A stretch of DNA of 14,356 nucleotides from Sulfurimonas sp. GTDB lineage: Bacteria > Campylobacterota > Campylobacteria > Campylobacterales > Sulfurimonadaceae. Below, piece after piece: positions 1-6,852 of the stretch; position 1 is the stretch's first letter; every line of letters begins with the position of its first letter. Location: assembly GCA_027011725.1 (NCBI GenBank), contig JALUZQ010000007.1, forward strand, positions 1 to 14,356, read 5' to 3'. The notes beneath the pieces are model-generated. The model made no database searches. It saw only the letters and a program-made list of their open reading frames with translations, and was not told where the DNA came from. A program made the position numbers and the translations under genes.

Positions 1-1
1 T

Positions 2-157
2 TATTACAGAGAAGACAGTGCAAAAGGTGGTTTTGGCATTGGACTTAACATCGTCAAATCTATCATCGAAAATGAGAATATCGAGCTAAAAATAGAGTCT
101 CATCTCAAAAAAGGCTCTCTTTTTCTCTATATTTTCCCACCTCAAGAGAATTTATAA
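2..157 (+). CDS. Sensor histidine kinase, C-terminal fragment (cut by window edge)
   Basis: Only the last 51 residues are present; the gene enters from the left. The visible part is the end of a HATPase_c (GHKL) domain: the G2 ATP-lid box GGFGIGLNIVKSI, the alpha helix after it, and the two closing beta strands. Family knowledge says this domain binds ATP and phosphorylates a histidine that passes phosphate to a response regulator. The partner regulator and the sensor domain lie outside the window. The stop codon is 78 bp before soxX, and that gap holds a tandem repeat of the kind OmpR-type regulators bind, so control of the sox genes by this kinase is a reasonable inference but not shown. 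The signal it senses cannot be told from this fragment. Confidence 0.85.
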   Translation, partial: YYREDSAKGGFGIGLNIVKSIIENENIELKIESHLKKGSLFLYIFPPQENL

Positions 158-235
158 TATAAATAAAACTAATTTTACACTAATTTTACACTCAAGAGAT
201 AAACTTGTTCCTGAAAATAAATAGGAGGAACGAGA
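158..235 (+). promoter_or_regulatory. sox operon promoter region with tandem 11-bp direct repeat
   Basis: The region holds two back-to-back copies of TAATTTTACAC at 170-180 and 181-191, one helical turn apart, the spacing expected for an OmpR/PhoB-type response-regulator dimer. A weak -10 candidate (TAAACT, 200-205) would place the -35 zone on the repeat (about 177-182), which fits an activator-dependent promoter. CTCAAGAG occurs at 141-148 and again at 191-198. A strong ribosome-binding site, AGGAGGA at 223-229, sits 6 nt before the soxX ATG. The repeats and RBS are seen directly; the regulator and transcription start are inferred. Confidence 0.5.
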
Positions 236-790
236 ATGAAGAAAACAGTAATGATTTCATTGCTTGTCGGAGCTTCACTTTTTGCTACGGATTACAGCAA
301 AGTGATAACACATCCCGATGCAAGTAAAATGATTGAAAAAGATTTGTTAGCACCGCCAAAGGTTTACACAATGCCTAGTGGATGTATAACAAATGATCCT
401 GATGCGATAGCTAGAGGTGAATATATCTTCCACAACCTCAATGGTAAAAAAGCGAAGAAAAATCCTCCAAAAGGTCTATCACGCAGACAGATGAAACCGG
501 GTGTCACCTACCTTCCAGGTCAAAAGATCCCTTTCAAACAGTATGGAAACTGTGTTGCTTGTCATAATATAGAGAATGCAAAAGGTGCAGGAAATATTGG
601 ACCGGACTTAACGAACTACAAAGAGAACTTTGTAGACAGCGGTGCACGAACTCATGCCTTTGTCTATCAAAAAATTGCCGATGCACGTATTGACAATCCA
701 GACACACATATGACCATTAACTTGACTACAAAGTTATTCACACCAAGAGAAATATGTGATATTACATCATATATCGTATCTCCAAAATAA
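236..790 (+). CDS. soxX: SoxX, c-type cytochrome subunit of SoxXA
   Basis: SoxX is the small haem subunit of the periplasmic SoxXA complex, which oxidatively couples thiosulfate to the SoxY cysteine and passes electrons on to a small cytochrome c. The 184-residue protein starts with a Sec signal (residues 1 to about 18, MKKTVMISLLVGASLFA). The only haem motif is CVACH (Cys106, Cys109, His110), followed by the class I cytochrome signature GPDLTNY (122-128). Met159 in PDTHM is the best candidate for the distal haem ligand. Extra cysteines at 50 and 174 could form a disulfide. The length is normal for the longer SoxX type. The start is fixed by a near-perfect AGGAGGA. It is the first gene of the soxXYZAB run, with soxY 19 nt downstream. 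Identity rests on the cytochrome signature plus the gene order. Confidence 0.93.
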   Translation: MKKTVMISLLVGASLFATDYSKVITHPDASKMIEKDLLAPPKVYTMPSGCITNDPDAIARGEYIFHNLNGKKAKKNPPKGLSRRQMKPGVTYLPGQKIPFKQYGNCVACHNIENAKGAGNIGPDLTNYKENFVDSGARTHAFVYQKIADARIDNPDTHMTINLTTKLFTPREICDITSYIVSPK

Positions 791-809
791 AACAGAAGGA
801 AAGTAAACT

Positions 810-1280
810 ATGCAAAGAAGAGATTTTTTCAAAAAACTAGGTACAGCAACGGCTATTGCTGCAGTTGTTCCGACAATGAGTTTCGCGGCAGGCGACTCTA
901 AACCAACAGGTCCAAATAAGATGGATTACCAAACAGCACTCAATGCTATAACGGGCGGAAAAACACCTGTCAAATCAGACAAGGTAAAACTTAAAACACC
1001 TGAAATCGCGGAAAATGGTGCGGTTGTTCCTGTTACTGTGACGGTCGATTCTCCTATGACACCTTCAAACTATGTCAAAGCTATTCATATCTTAAACGGT
1101 AAGAATTCAAATGCACGTTGTATCGATGTATTTTTAACACCTGCAAACGGTAAAGCGATGTTCTCAACACGTATTAAACTCGGCGGTACGCAAAATGTAA
1201 CGGCAGTTGTAGAGCTGAGCGATGGTACATTCCTAATAGCATCACAAAGTGTAAAAGTAACTATCGGTGGTTGTGGTTGA
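810..1280 (+). CDS. soxY: SoxY, sulfur-carrier subunit of SoxYZ
   Basis: SoxY carries the sulfur substrate covalently on a cysteine at the end of a flexible C-terminal arm while SoxXA, SoxB and (where present) SoxCD act on it in turn. The 156-residue product ends in VTIGGCG, the hallmark swinging arm, with the carrier Cys155. The N-terminus has a twin-arginine signal (RRDFFKK at 3-9, hydrophobic stretch 11-26, AxA-like cleavage near SFAAG), so the SoxYZ pair is expected to be exported folded by Tat, with SoxZ travelling along. The middle is an immunoglobulin-like beta domain. A second cysteine, Cys104 (NARCIDVF), is not part of the carrier arm. RBS AAGGAAAG precedes the ATG. It lies 19 nt after soxX and 54 nt before soxZ. 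Confidence 0.96.
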   Translation: MQRRDFFKKLGTATAIAAVVPTMSFAAGDSKPTGPNKMDYQTALNAITGGKTPVKSDKVKLKTPEIAENGAVVPVTVTVDSPMTPSNYVKAIHILNGKNSNARCIDVFLTPANGKAMFSTRIKLGGTQNVTAVVELSDGTFLIASQSVKVTIGGCG

Positions 1281-1334
1281 TTTTAATCTTTAACCAAAAC
1301 GTAGAAAAAATATAAAAAAGAAGAGGATAAAAAA

Positions 1335-1670
1335 ATGGCAGAAAGAAAATCACTGATTAAGATCAAACCAAAAAGATATAAAGACGGGGAAATCGTAAAG
1401 GTAAGTTTTATGGTAATGCACCCAATGGATACAGGAATGGGGAAAGATAAAAAAACAAAAAAAATCATTCCTGCAAAATATATAAACAGTGTCAAATTTG
1501 TTTATAACGGAAAAGAGATCACACATATGAATGTATGGGAATCTCTCTCAGTCAATCCTGTCTTTACGATTTATATGAAAGTCAACGGAAAAGGAAAACT
1601 CGTCGTAACATATACAGACAATACCGGCGAAGTGCATGAAAAAAGCAAAAAGATTAAACCAAGAGGATAA
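1335..1670 (+). CDS. soxZ: SoxZ, partner subunit of SoxYZ
   Basis: SoxZ forms a heterodimer with SoxY and provides part of the docking surface for the Sox enzymes. At 111 residues it has the usual family length. It has no signal peptide of its own, as expected, because SoxZ is exported bound to Tat-targeted SoxY. The visible family features are a lysine-rich start, the HPMDTG stretch (37-42) where SoxZ proteins have HPMETG, and alternating beta strands throughout, ending in a very basic tail (KSKKIKPRG). There are no cysteines. The RBS is AGAGGAT, 6-7 nt before the ATG. It is followed by soxA after only 4 nt. Confidence 0.95.
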   Translation: MAERKSLIKIKPKRYKDGEIVKVSFMVMHPMDTGMGKDKKTKKIIPAKYINSVKFVYNGKEITHMNVWESLSVNPVFTIYMKVNGKGKLVVTYTDNTGEVHEKSKKIKPRG

Positions 1671-1674
1671 TCAG

Positions 1675-2445
1675 ATGAAAACAGGTATTAAAATAGCACT
1701 ATCGGTTGCCATGCTTGCTTCATTATCTTTTGGTGGTGAGCAGTTTGCTATGAGTGACGCAGACCGTGCAATGTATGCAGAGATGTCAGAGAACAATCCT
1801 GCAGATATTATGGTTGCAGATGGTGAGGAGCTACTGGGATATATGGGTGGAGATGAAGGTCTTGCAAAATACCTTGGCGTAAGCGAAGATGACCTTCCTA
1901 CATACATAGCAGGTTTTCCACGCTACATTAAAAAGTTCGACATGGTCGTTGGAATAGATCAAATGATACAAGCAATGATGGCAGATGGCGGGCATAAACC
2001 ACTCAAACTTAAAAGTGGAAATATGTTCTCTCTCTTGGCATATGTAAAATCAATTGCCAATGGAGAAAAGATAAACATAGATGTAAATGCAAACCCACAA
2101 ATGAAAGAAGCCTATGCTTTGGGTGAAAAAACATTTATGACAAAACGTGGTGGCCGTGGGCTCTCATGTAACTCATGCCATTCCCCTGACGTTGTAGGAA
2201 GAGTTCTTAGAACACAACCTCTTCCGGATCTAGGGGCAAACGGAGCAAAAGCTGCTGCGACATGGCCGGCATATAGAATGACGAAGTCATCGCTTAGAAC
2301 AATGCAACGCCGTTTTCAGGGTTGTATGAAAAATGCACTTTTAAAAGTAATACCTATCGGTTCCAAAGAGATGGTAGCGCTTGAAGTATATTTGACAGAT
2401 AAAGCGAAGGGTAGTGAAATATCTATTCCTGGTCTAAAAAGATAG
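1675..2445 (+). CDS. soxA: SoxA, monohaem c-type cytochrome and L-cysteine S-thiosulfotransferase
   Basis: SoxA is the catalytic subunit of SoxXA; its active-site cysteine, ligated to haem, takes part in joining thiosulfate to SoxY. The start is placed at ATG 1675 rather than an in-frame ATG at 1636 inside soxZ, because 1675 has AAGAGGAT just upstream and opens directly into a signal peptide (residues 1 to about 20). The 256-residue product has one haem motif, CNSCH (Cys165, Cys168, His169). The family's active-site region follows as RRFQGCMKN, with Cys217 the expected haem ligand and persulfide-bearing residue, then VALEVYL. No CxxCH exists in the N-terminal half, so this is the monohaem type; the other known type has a second N-terminal haem. 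It lies 4 nt after soxZ and 10 nt before soxB. Confidence 0.95.
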   Translation: MKTGIKIALSVAMLASLSFGGEQFAMSDADRAMYAEMSENNPADIMVADGEELLGYMGGDEGLAKYLGVSEDDLPTYIAGFPRYIKKFDMVVGIDQMIQAMMADGGHKPLKLKSGNMFSLLAYVKSIANGEKINIDVNANPQMKEAYALGEKTFMTKRGGRGLSCNSCHSPDVVGRVLRTQPLPDLGANGAKAAATWPAYRMTKSSLRTMQRRFQGCMKNALLKVIPIGSKEMVALEVYLTDKAKGSEISIPGLKR

Positions 2446-2455
2446 AAGGCAGACA

Positions 2456-4216
2456 ATGGAAATTTCAAGAAGAGACTTTATGCATATTGCAGCAATCTTT
2501 GGACTGGGAGCTGCTACAAGTAGTTTTGCAAGTACAAAATCAATAGAGCAGATAGGTCTAAAAGATATATATGAATTTGATTCTATGGGTAATTTTACAC
2601 TAATGCATATTTGTGATTTGCATGCCCATATTAAACCGCTTTACTGGAGAGAGCCATCAACTTTGATCTCTGCTCCAAACCTGGTAGGAACACCGGGCTT
2701 TTTATGTGGCGAGTCATTTGAAAAGTTTTATGGATTAGAACCAAGTTCTTTAGATGCTTACTTTGATACATATATAGACTTTGAAGCACTTGCTCGTAAG
2801 TTTGGAAAAATGGGTGGTATTGCGCATATCAAAACACTCACAAACCACATTATTGCTGAGCGCGGAAAAGAGAATGTCCTTTTCCTTGATTCTGGTGATA
2901 CATGGCAAGGAACGGGTGTTGCCCTGAAAAGTCGTGGTGAGGCCATCGTAAAAGCACAGAACTATCTTGGTATAGACACTATGGTAGGACATTGGGAATT
3001 TACGTATGGAAAAGAGCGTGTAAGAGAGCTTATAGATATGCTCGATGCAAAATTTATTTCACAAAATGTTGTGGGTGATGATCCTTTCTCCGATGAGTAT
3101 GAAGAGCTGATATTTGAGCCGTATACTATTGAAGAGAGAGGTGGCGCGAAGATCGGTATTATAGGGCAGTCATTCCCATTTACTTCTACTGCAAACCCTA
3201 AAGAGTTTACTGAGGGTTGGAGTTTTGGTCTGAGAATGGATACACTCCAAGAGTATGTAAATGAGCTTAGAAATGAGAAAAAAGTGGACTGTGTTGTTGT
3301 ACTTTCTCACGATGGCTTTAGCGTAGATCAAGAAGTGGCACGTCAGGTAAAAGGTATAGACTTTATCTTAAGCGGACATACACATGACCCTTCACCAAAA
3401 CCTATTACCATTAATGACACTGTTATCGTTATTGCAGGTAGTCATGGTAAATATATAGGCCGTTTGGATATTGAAGCAAAAAATGGAAAAGTCAAAGGGT
3501 ATGAGTACAAGCTCATTCCTATCGCTTCAAAAATCATTCCTGCTGATCCAGCTGGAGTAAAACTTGTTGATGAACTCTATGCACCATATGCAAAAGAGTT
3601 CAATGAGGTCTTAGGAAAAACAAAAGGTATGCTCTATAAACGTGATACTTTTTTCTCAACTTTTGACCAGCTTATCAATGATGCCGTGATGGATGAGATG
3701 AAGTGTGATGTATCGTTTACTCCGGGTTATAGATGGGGTACAACTGTACTTGCAGGTGAAGACATTTTAATGGACAATGTTTATGAGATGTGTGGTATTA
3801 CCTACCCGAATGTCTATACATTTGAGTTAAAAGGTGCAAAAATAGCCTCACTCTTAGAAGATATAGCAGACAATGTTTTCAATGAAAATCCTCTCTATCA
3901 ACAAGGTGGAGATATGAGTCGCCTAGGTGGTGTTACGTATAGTATCGCTGTAGCGAACAAACCGGGTCAGAGAATCTCTAAACTTATGATCGGAGGGAAG
4001 CCTATTGATTTAAATAAGACATATATTGTCTCATCATGGGGTGGTAACTTGCAAAAAGCGGGTGAAAATCTGCAAAAAGAGAAGATCCGTCCGGTATATG
4101 ATGTAGTCCGTGATTATATCAAACGCAAAAAAGTTGTGGATGTAAGCAACAAAGGGAATGTAACGCTAGTAGATTACAGCTGTGGATGCCCAAAGAAAGG
4201 CTCTAGAGGCTGCTAA
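2456..4216 (+). CDS. soxB: SoxB, dimanganese S-sulfosulfanyl-L-cysteine sulfohydrolase
   Basis: SoxB hydrolyses the terminal sulfone from SoxY-bound thiosulfate, releasing sulfate in the periplasm. The 586-residue protein begins with a Tat signal (SRRDFMH at 4-10, hydrophobic to about 26). The 5'-nucleotidase/metallophosphatase fold is clear from CDLHAH (Asp54, His56), DSGDTWQG (145-152), the SoxB-specific GHWEFTYG (178-185), LSHDGF (His285) and SGHTHDP (His308, His310), which supply the metal site and substrate pocket. The C-terminal nucleotidase domain follows from about residue 385. The length is typical. An unusual feature is a cysteine-rich end, SCGCPKKGSRGC, with Cys576, Cys578 and the very last residue Cys586. 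The RBS is AGAAGG. It is the last gene of the sox run; two hairpins follow. Confidence 0.97.
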   Translation: MEISRRDFMHIAAIFGLGAATSSFASTKSIEQIGLKDIYEFDSMGNFTLMHICDLHAHIKPLYWREPSTLISAPNLVGTPGFLCGESFEKFYGLEPSSLDAYFDTYIDFEALARKFGKMGGIAHIKTLTNHIIAERGKENVLFLDSGDTWQGTGVALKSRGEAIVKAQNYLGIDTMVGHWEFTYGKERVRELIDMLDAKFISQNVVGDDPFSDEYEELIFEPYTIEERGGAKIGIIGQSFPFTSTANPKEFTEGWSFGLRMDTLQEYVNELRNEKKVDCVVVLSHDGFSVDQEVARQVKGIDFILSGHTHDPSPKPITINDTVIVIAGSHGKYIGRLDIEAKNGKVKGYEYKLIPIASKIIPADPAGVKLVDELYAPYAKEFNEVLGKTKGMLYKRDTFFSTFDQLINDAVMDEMKCDVSFTPGYRWGTTVLAGEDILMDNVYEMCGITYPNVYTFELKGAKIASLLEDIADNVFNENPLYQQGGDMSRLGGVTYSIAVANKPGQRISKLMIGGKPIDLNKTYIVSSWGGNLQKAGENLQKEKIRPVYDVVRDYIKRKKVVDVSNKGNVTLVDYSCGCPKKGSRGC

Positions 4217-4223
4217 GTAAAGG

Positions 4224-4247
4224 TGATGGCAGTTGCAGCTGCCATCA
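4224..4247 (+). other. Hairpin just after soxB without a U-run
   Basis: A perfect 9-bp stem, TGATGGCAG at 4224-4232 and CTGCCATCA at 4239-4247, with a 6-nt loop, begins 7 nt after the soxB stop. No T-run follows, so it is not a standard intrinsic terminator. Likely roles are protecting the 3' end of the sox mRNA from exonucleases or partly reducing read-through into the porin gene. Confidence 0.6.
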
Positions 4248-4252
4248 GTATC

Positions 4253-4295
4253 GAGTATGTTATACATAAACGAACAACAGTATTATAACATACTC
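4253..4295 (+). terminator. Long inverted repeat between soxB and the porin gene, possible terminator
   Basis: A perfect 12-bp inverted repeat, GAGTATGTTATA at 4253-4264 and TATAACATACTC at 4284-4295, encloses a 19-nt loop. It is followed by CTTTATTTATAAAT, only partly U-rich, so it could be a weak terminator for the sox transcript. It could also be a DNA operator for the porin gene 25 bp downstream. A 14-bp palindrome, TTATTTATAAATAA, lies at 4297-4310 right before the porin RBS. The repeats are certain; the role is not. Confidence 0.45.
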
Positions 4296-4319
4296 TTTAT
4301 TTATAAATAAGGATAAGTA

Positions 4320-5543
4320 ATGAAGAAAAATATGATCAAAATTGCAGCAGGAACAGCTGCCGTACTATTAATGGCTACATCAGCACACGCTGGTTACACG
4401 ATGAAGAAAAAAGTTGGTGATGTTGATACAAAACTGACTATGTTTGGTTTTGCACAGCTTGAAGCAGTAGGCGGAGAAGGCATGCAAATAAAATATGCTG
4501 GTTCAGACGCTAAAGCTGATACTAATCTTGCATTCCGTGCACAACGTATTCGTCTTGGTTGGAAATATGTAGCGGGTAAAGTTCGCGGAAAAGTCTTTTT
4601 AGATTTTAATCAAAACCATTCAGACCAAAAAGCAACAGATGGTGCAGCTGTGCCTAAAATGATTAAAGATGCTTTCATTGCTTACAAAGTTCACAATGCA
4701 TTCATTCCAAAACTTGGTGTTATTAAAATGCCAAATGGTATGAGTTTTACTATGCCGGGATGGAATCTTGACATCGCAGAGCGTGGTTTTGACAAGTCTT
4801 TGGTATTAGAGAGAAATATGGGTCTGATGATCTCAGGTCGTGGTATAGGCTTTAAAGGGAACAAGGTAAACGGCTTTGAAATGGGGCATGAACGTCCTTG
4901 GAAAGGTTTTGGATATGATGTGATGATAGCAAACCAAGCGAACAGAAGTCAAGCTGCTAAATCATCAAAAATGGGCGGAAACTCCTATGCAGTCCGTGGT
5001 ATGTTTGACTACACGGAGAAACTTCACTTCGAAGCTTCATATGCATTGAGTGAGAATGCTGGTGGACTTGACCCTGTTACAGCTGCCTTGCCGGCAAATG
5101 CGGGACTAAATGAGAACTACTCAAACATTAACCTTGGTATAGACTCAAATCTTGGAAAGCTCAGCCTCAAAGCTGAATACACGACAGCACATAATATTAT
5201 AGGAATAAAAGATTATGATGAACAAACTTTCACTGCAACTGCAGGTTATTTTGTCATGCCAAACTTTGAGTTAATTGCTAAAACTATTCAGGGTTCTGCT
5301 CAAAAAGGCGCAAATGCTGCAACAACAAAACTCGGAAATACCTATATAGGGTTCAACCTCTTCTTATCACAACCACACTCTGATTTTTCTCGTAAATCAA
5401 AGCGTATGAGAAACCAGCAAAAAGTTGTATTTAACTACATTGCTACAAATGGTTCAGGAGCATCTGAAGGTGCGGACAAATGGACAGGTCTGAGCGGATA
5501 TAGAGCAAATGCTTTTATTGCACAGTACCAGTTTAAATTTTAA
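4320..5543 (+). CDS. Outer-membrane porin (beta-barrel), possibly for sulfur compounds
   Basis: The 407-residue protein has a Sec signal ending in SAHA-GYTM (residues 1 to about 24). The rest is a chain of amphipathic strands with alternating hydrophobic residues, many glycines and aromatic residues, starting with LTMFGFAQLEA and ending in FIAQYQFKF. The terminal phenylalanine is the outer-membrane insertion signal of beta-barrel proteins. There are no cysteines. It resembles the phosphate-selective porin O/P-like barrels common in Campylobacterota, but the selectivity cannot be read from sequence. Its position between soxB and the exported sulfur-related genes suggests passage of thiosulfate or another sulfur compound (inference). 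The RBS is AAGGA, and the MBL gene follows after 26 nt with no terminator, so co-transcription is likely. A lysine-rich loop near residues 340-355 (SRKSKRMRNQQK) could favour anions. Confidence 0.8.
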   Translation: MKKNMIKIAAGTAAVLLMATSAHAGYTMKKKVGDVDTKLTMFGFAQLEAVGGEGMQIKYAGSDAKADTNLAFRAQRIRLGWKYVAGKVRGKVFLDFNQNHSDQKATDGAAVPKMIKDAFIAYKVHNAFIPKLGVIKMPNGMSFTMPGWNLDIAERGFDKSLVLERNMGLMISGRGIGFKGNKVNGFEMGHERPWKGFGYDVMIANQANRSQAAKSSKMGGNSYAVRGMFDYTEKLHFEASYALSENAGGLDPVTAALPANAGLNENYSNINLGIDSNLGKLSLKAEYTTAHNIIGIKDYDEQTFTATAGYFVMPNFELIAKTIQGSAQKGANAATTKLGNTYIGFNLFLSQPHSDFSRKSKRMRNQQKVVFNYIATNGSGASEGADKWTGLSGYRANAFIAQYQFKF

Positions 5544-5569
5544 TATATAGATAAAAAAGGAGTTACGCT

Positions 5570-6475
5570 TTGAAGTCACTTGTACTAATTATTTTACTCG
5601 TAAATTCACTCCTCTCCTTTGATTATAAACTTCACCCAAAAGAGGTCAGTAAAGATATTTACTGCTTCTTTGGCTTAGCCCAAGTGATGGATAAGCGTAA
5701 CAATGGAAACATGTCTAACTCATGTTTTGTTAATATGGGGACCAGCTATCTTGTGATAGATAGTGGTCCTACATTCCAGTATGCTTCCCAAGCATACGCA
5801 CAAATGAAAAAAATCAACAATCTTCCTCTCTCTTATGTTATAAACACTCATATTCATGATGACCACTGGTTAGGCAATGATTTTTATAAACAACAAGGTG
5901 CAAAGATCATAGGTCCAAGCAACTTTAAAAATCTCCCAAAAGCAAAGATGACACGTATGCAAAGAAGAATCTCTGCTGAAGCCTTTAAAGGCACACGACA
6001 AGCCTATCCGAGCATTTTCGTTGATGACAATAAAACACTACAAATAGATGGGAAAAAAGTTCTTATTAAGAGTGTAAACCATAAAGCACATACAGCAGAT
6101 GATCTTTTCGTTTACATTCCAAGCAAAAAAGTCGTTTTTGCAGGAGATCTGGTTTTTAATGCAAGACTTCCCTCTTTGAGAGATGGAAACATCAACGGTT
6201 GGCTCACAGCACTGCAAGAGTTACGTAAAATGGATGTCAAATATATCATCGGAGGGCATGGAGAGAGTATAGATAAACGCAGCATAGATTTTACATACGA
6301 CTATCTGAGCAAGCTCAAACACAGCCTTGTAAAGCTCCTCGATGAGGGTGTAGATATAGGAGATGCCGTAAACAAGGTTAAGATGCAAGAGTATAAAGAT
6401 GTACCTTTTTATGACTCTATTCATAGACAAAATGTAGAGAGTGCATATAGAACACTGGAGTGGGAAGATGAATAA
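5570..6475 (+). CDS. SoxH-like metallo-beta-lactamase-fold hydrolase, exported
   Basis: The gene starts at TTG with a strong AAGGAG site 8 nt upstream; no ATG start exists nearby. The 301-residue product has a Sec signal (1 to about 16) and a complete MBL-fold metal site: HIHDDHWLGN (His94, His96, Asp98, His99), His174 in KAHTADDL, Asp193 in AGDLVF and His230 in GGHGES. All ligands for two metals, usually zinc, are present, so it should be an active hydrolase. The closest family by character is the SoxH/quinoprotein-relay type of periplasmic MBL protein, often found near sox genes; SoxH is not essential for thiosulfate oxidation in the species studied and its substrate is unknown. Two cysteines (32 and 52) are present. 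Its stop overlaps the thioredoxin start by 8 nt, which points to translational coupling. Confidence 0.85.
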   Translation: MKSLVLIILLVNSLLSFDYKLHPKEVSKDIYCFFGLAQVMDKRNNGNMSNSCFVNMGTSYLVIDSGPTFQYASQAYAQMKKINNLPLSYVINTHIHDDHWLGNDFYKQQGAKIIGPSNFKNLPKAKMTRMQRRISAEAFKGTRQAYPSIFVDDNKTLQIDGKKVLIKSVNHKAHTADDLFVYIPSKKVVFAGDLVFNARLPSLRDGNINGWLTALQELRKMDVKYIIGGHGESIDKRSIDFTYDYLSKLKHSLVKLLDEGVDIGDAVNKVKMQEYKDVPFYDSIHRQNVESAYRTLEWEDE

Positions 6476-6842
6476 AATAATTTTAGTTTTACTAGCGAGT
6501 GCCCTGTCACTCTTTGCCTTAGAATTTCACAGCTACGAAGAGGCATTGAAGATGCAAAAAAAGAGTGGCAAGGTCATTATGCTAGATGTTGTAAGAAGTG
6601 ACTGTCACTACTGCCATAAGATGGATGCCGAAGTATTTAACAATGCTCAAATGGCAAAATGGATCGAGCAAAGATTTATCCCCGTCAAACTTGATCTGGA
6701 CTTTGATGAGATTCCTTTGGGAATCAAAGTACATTTTACACCTACTTTTTTCTTTGTCAACAAAGAGCAAAAGATCATCAAAACAGTCCCTGGTTCTTGG
6801 AGTATTCAAGATTTTAAAGATTTGACAAAAAATATAAAATAA
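6468..6842 (+). CDS. SoxW-like periplasmic thioredoxin-fold protein
   Basis: The start is taken at ATG 6468, not the in-frame GTG at 6441, because it leads straight into a signal peptide (MNKIILVLLASALSLFA) and overlaps the preceding gene by 8 nt, with GGAG at 6457-6460. The 124-residue product has a thioredoxin fold of the thioredoxin_2/SoxW kind: active site Cys46-His-Tyr-Cys49 followed by HKMD, and the cis-proline loop TPTFFF (Thr91-Pro92). Such proteins reduce disulfides or mixed thiols in the periplasm. SoxW in other sulfur oxidisers is thought to help keep SoxYZ in its reactive form. No membrane helix apart from the signal is seen, so electrons must come from a DsbD/CcdA-type partner encoded elsewhere. 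DsrE-fold gene follows after 10 nt. Confidence 0.85.
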   Translation: MNKIILVLLASALSLFALEFHSYEEALKMQKKSGKVIMLDVVRSDCHYCHKMDAEVFNNAQMAKWIEQRFIPVKLDLDFDEIPLGIKVHFTPTFFFVNKEQKIIKTVPGSWSIQDFKDLTKNIK

Positions 6843-6852
6843 AGGCGCAAAT

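Noticed and set aside
1636..1674. Longer soxA start at ATG 1636
   Set aside because: It lies inside soxZ, would put a charged stretch before the signal peptide, and ATG 1675 has a proper ribosome-binding site.
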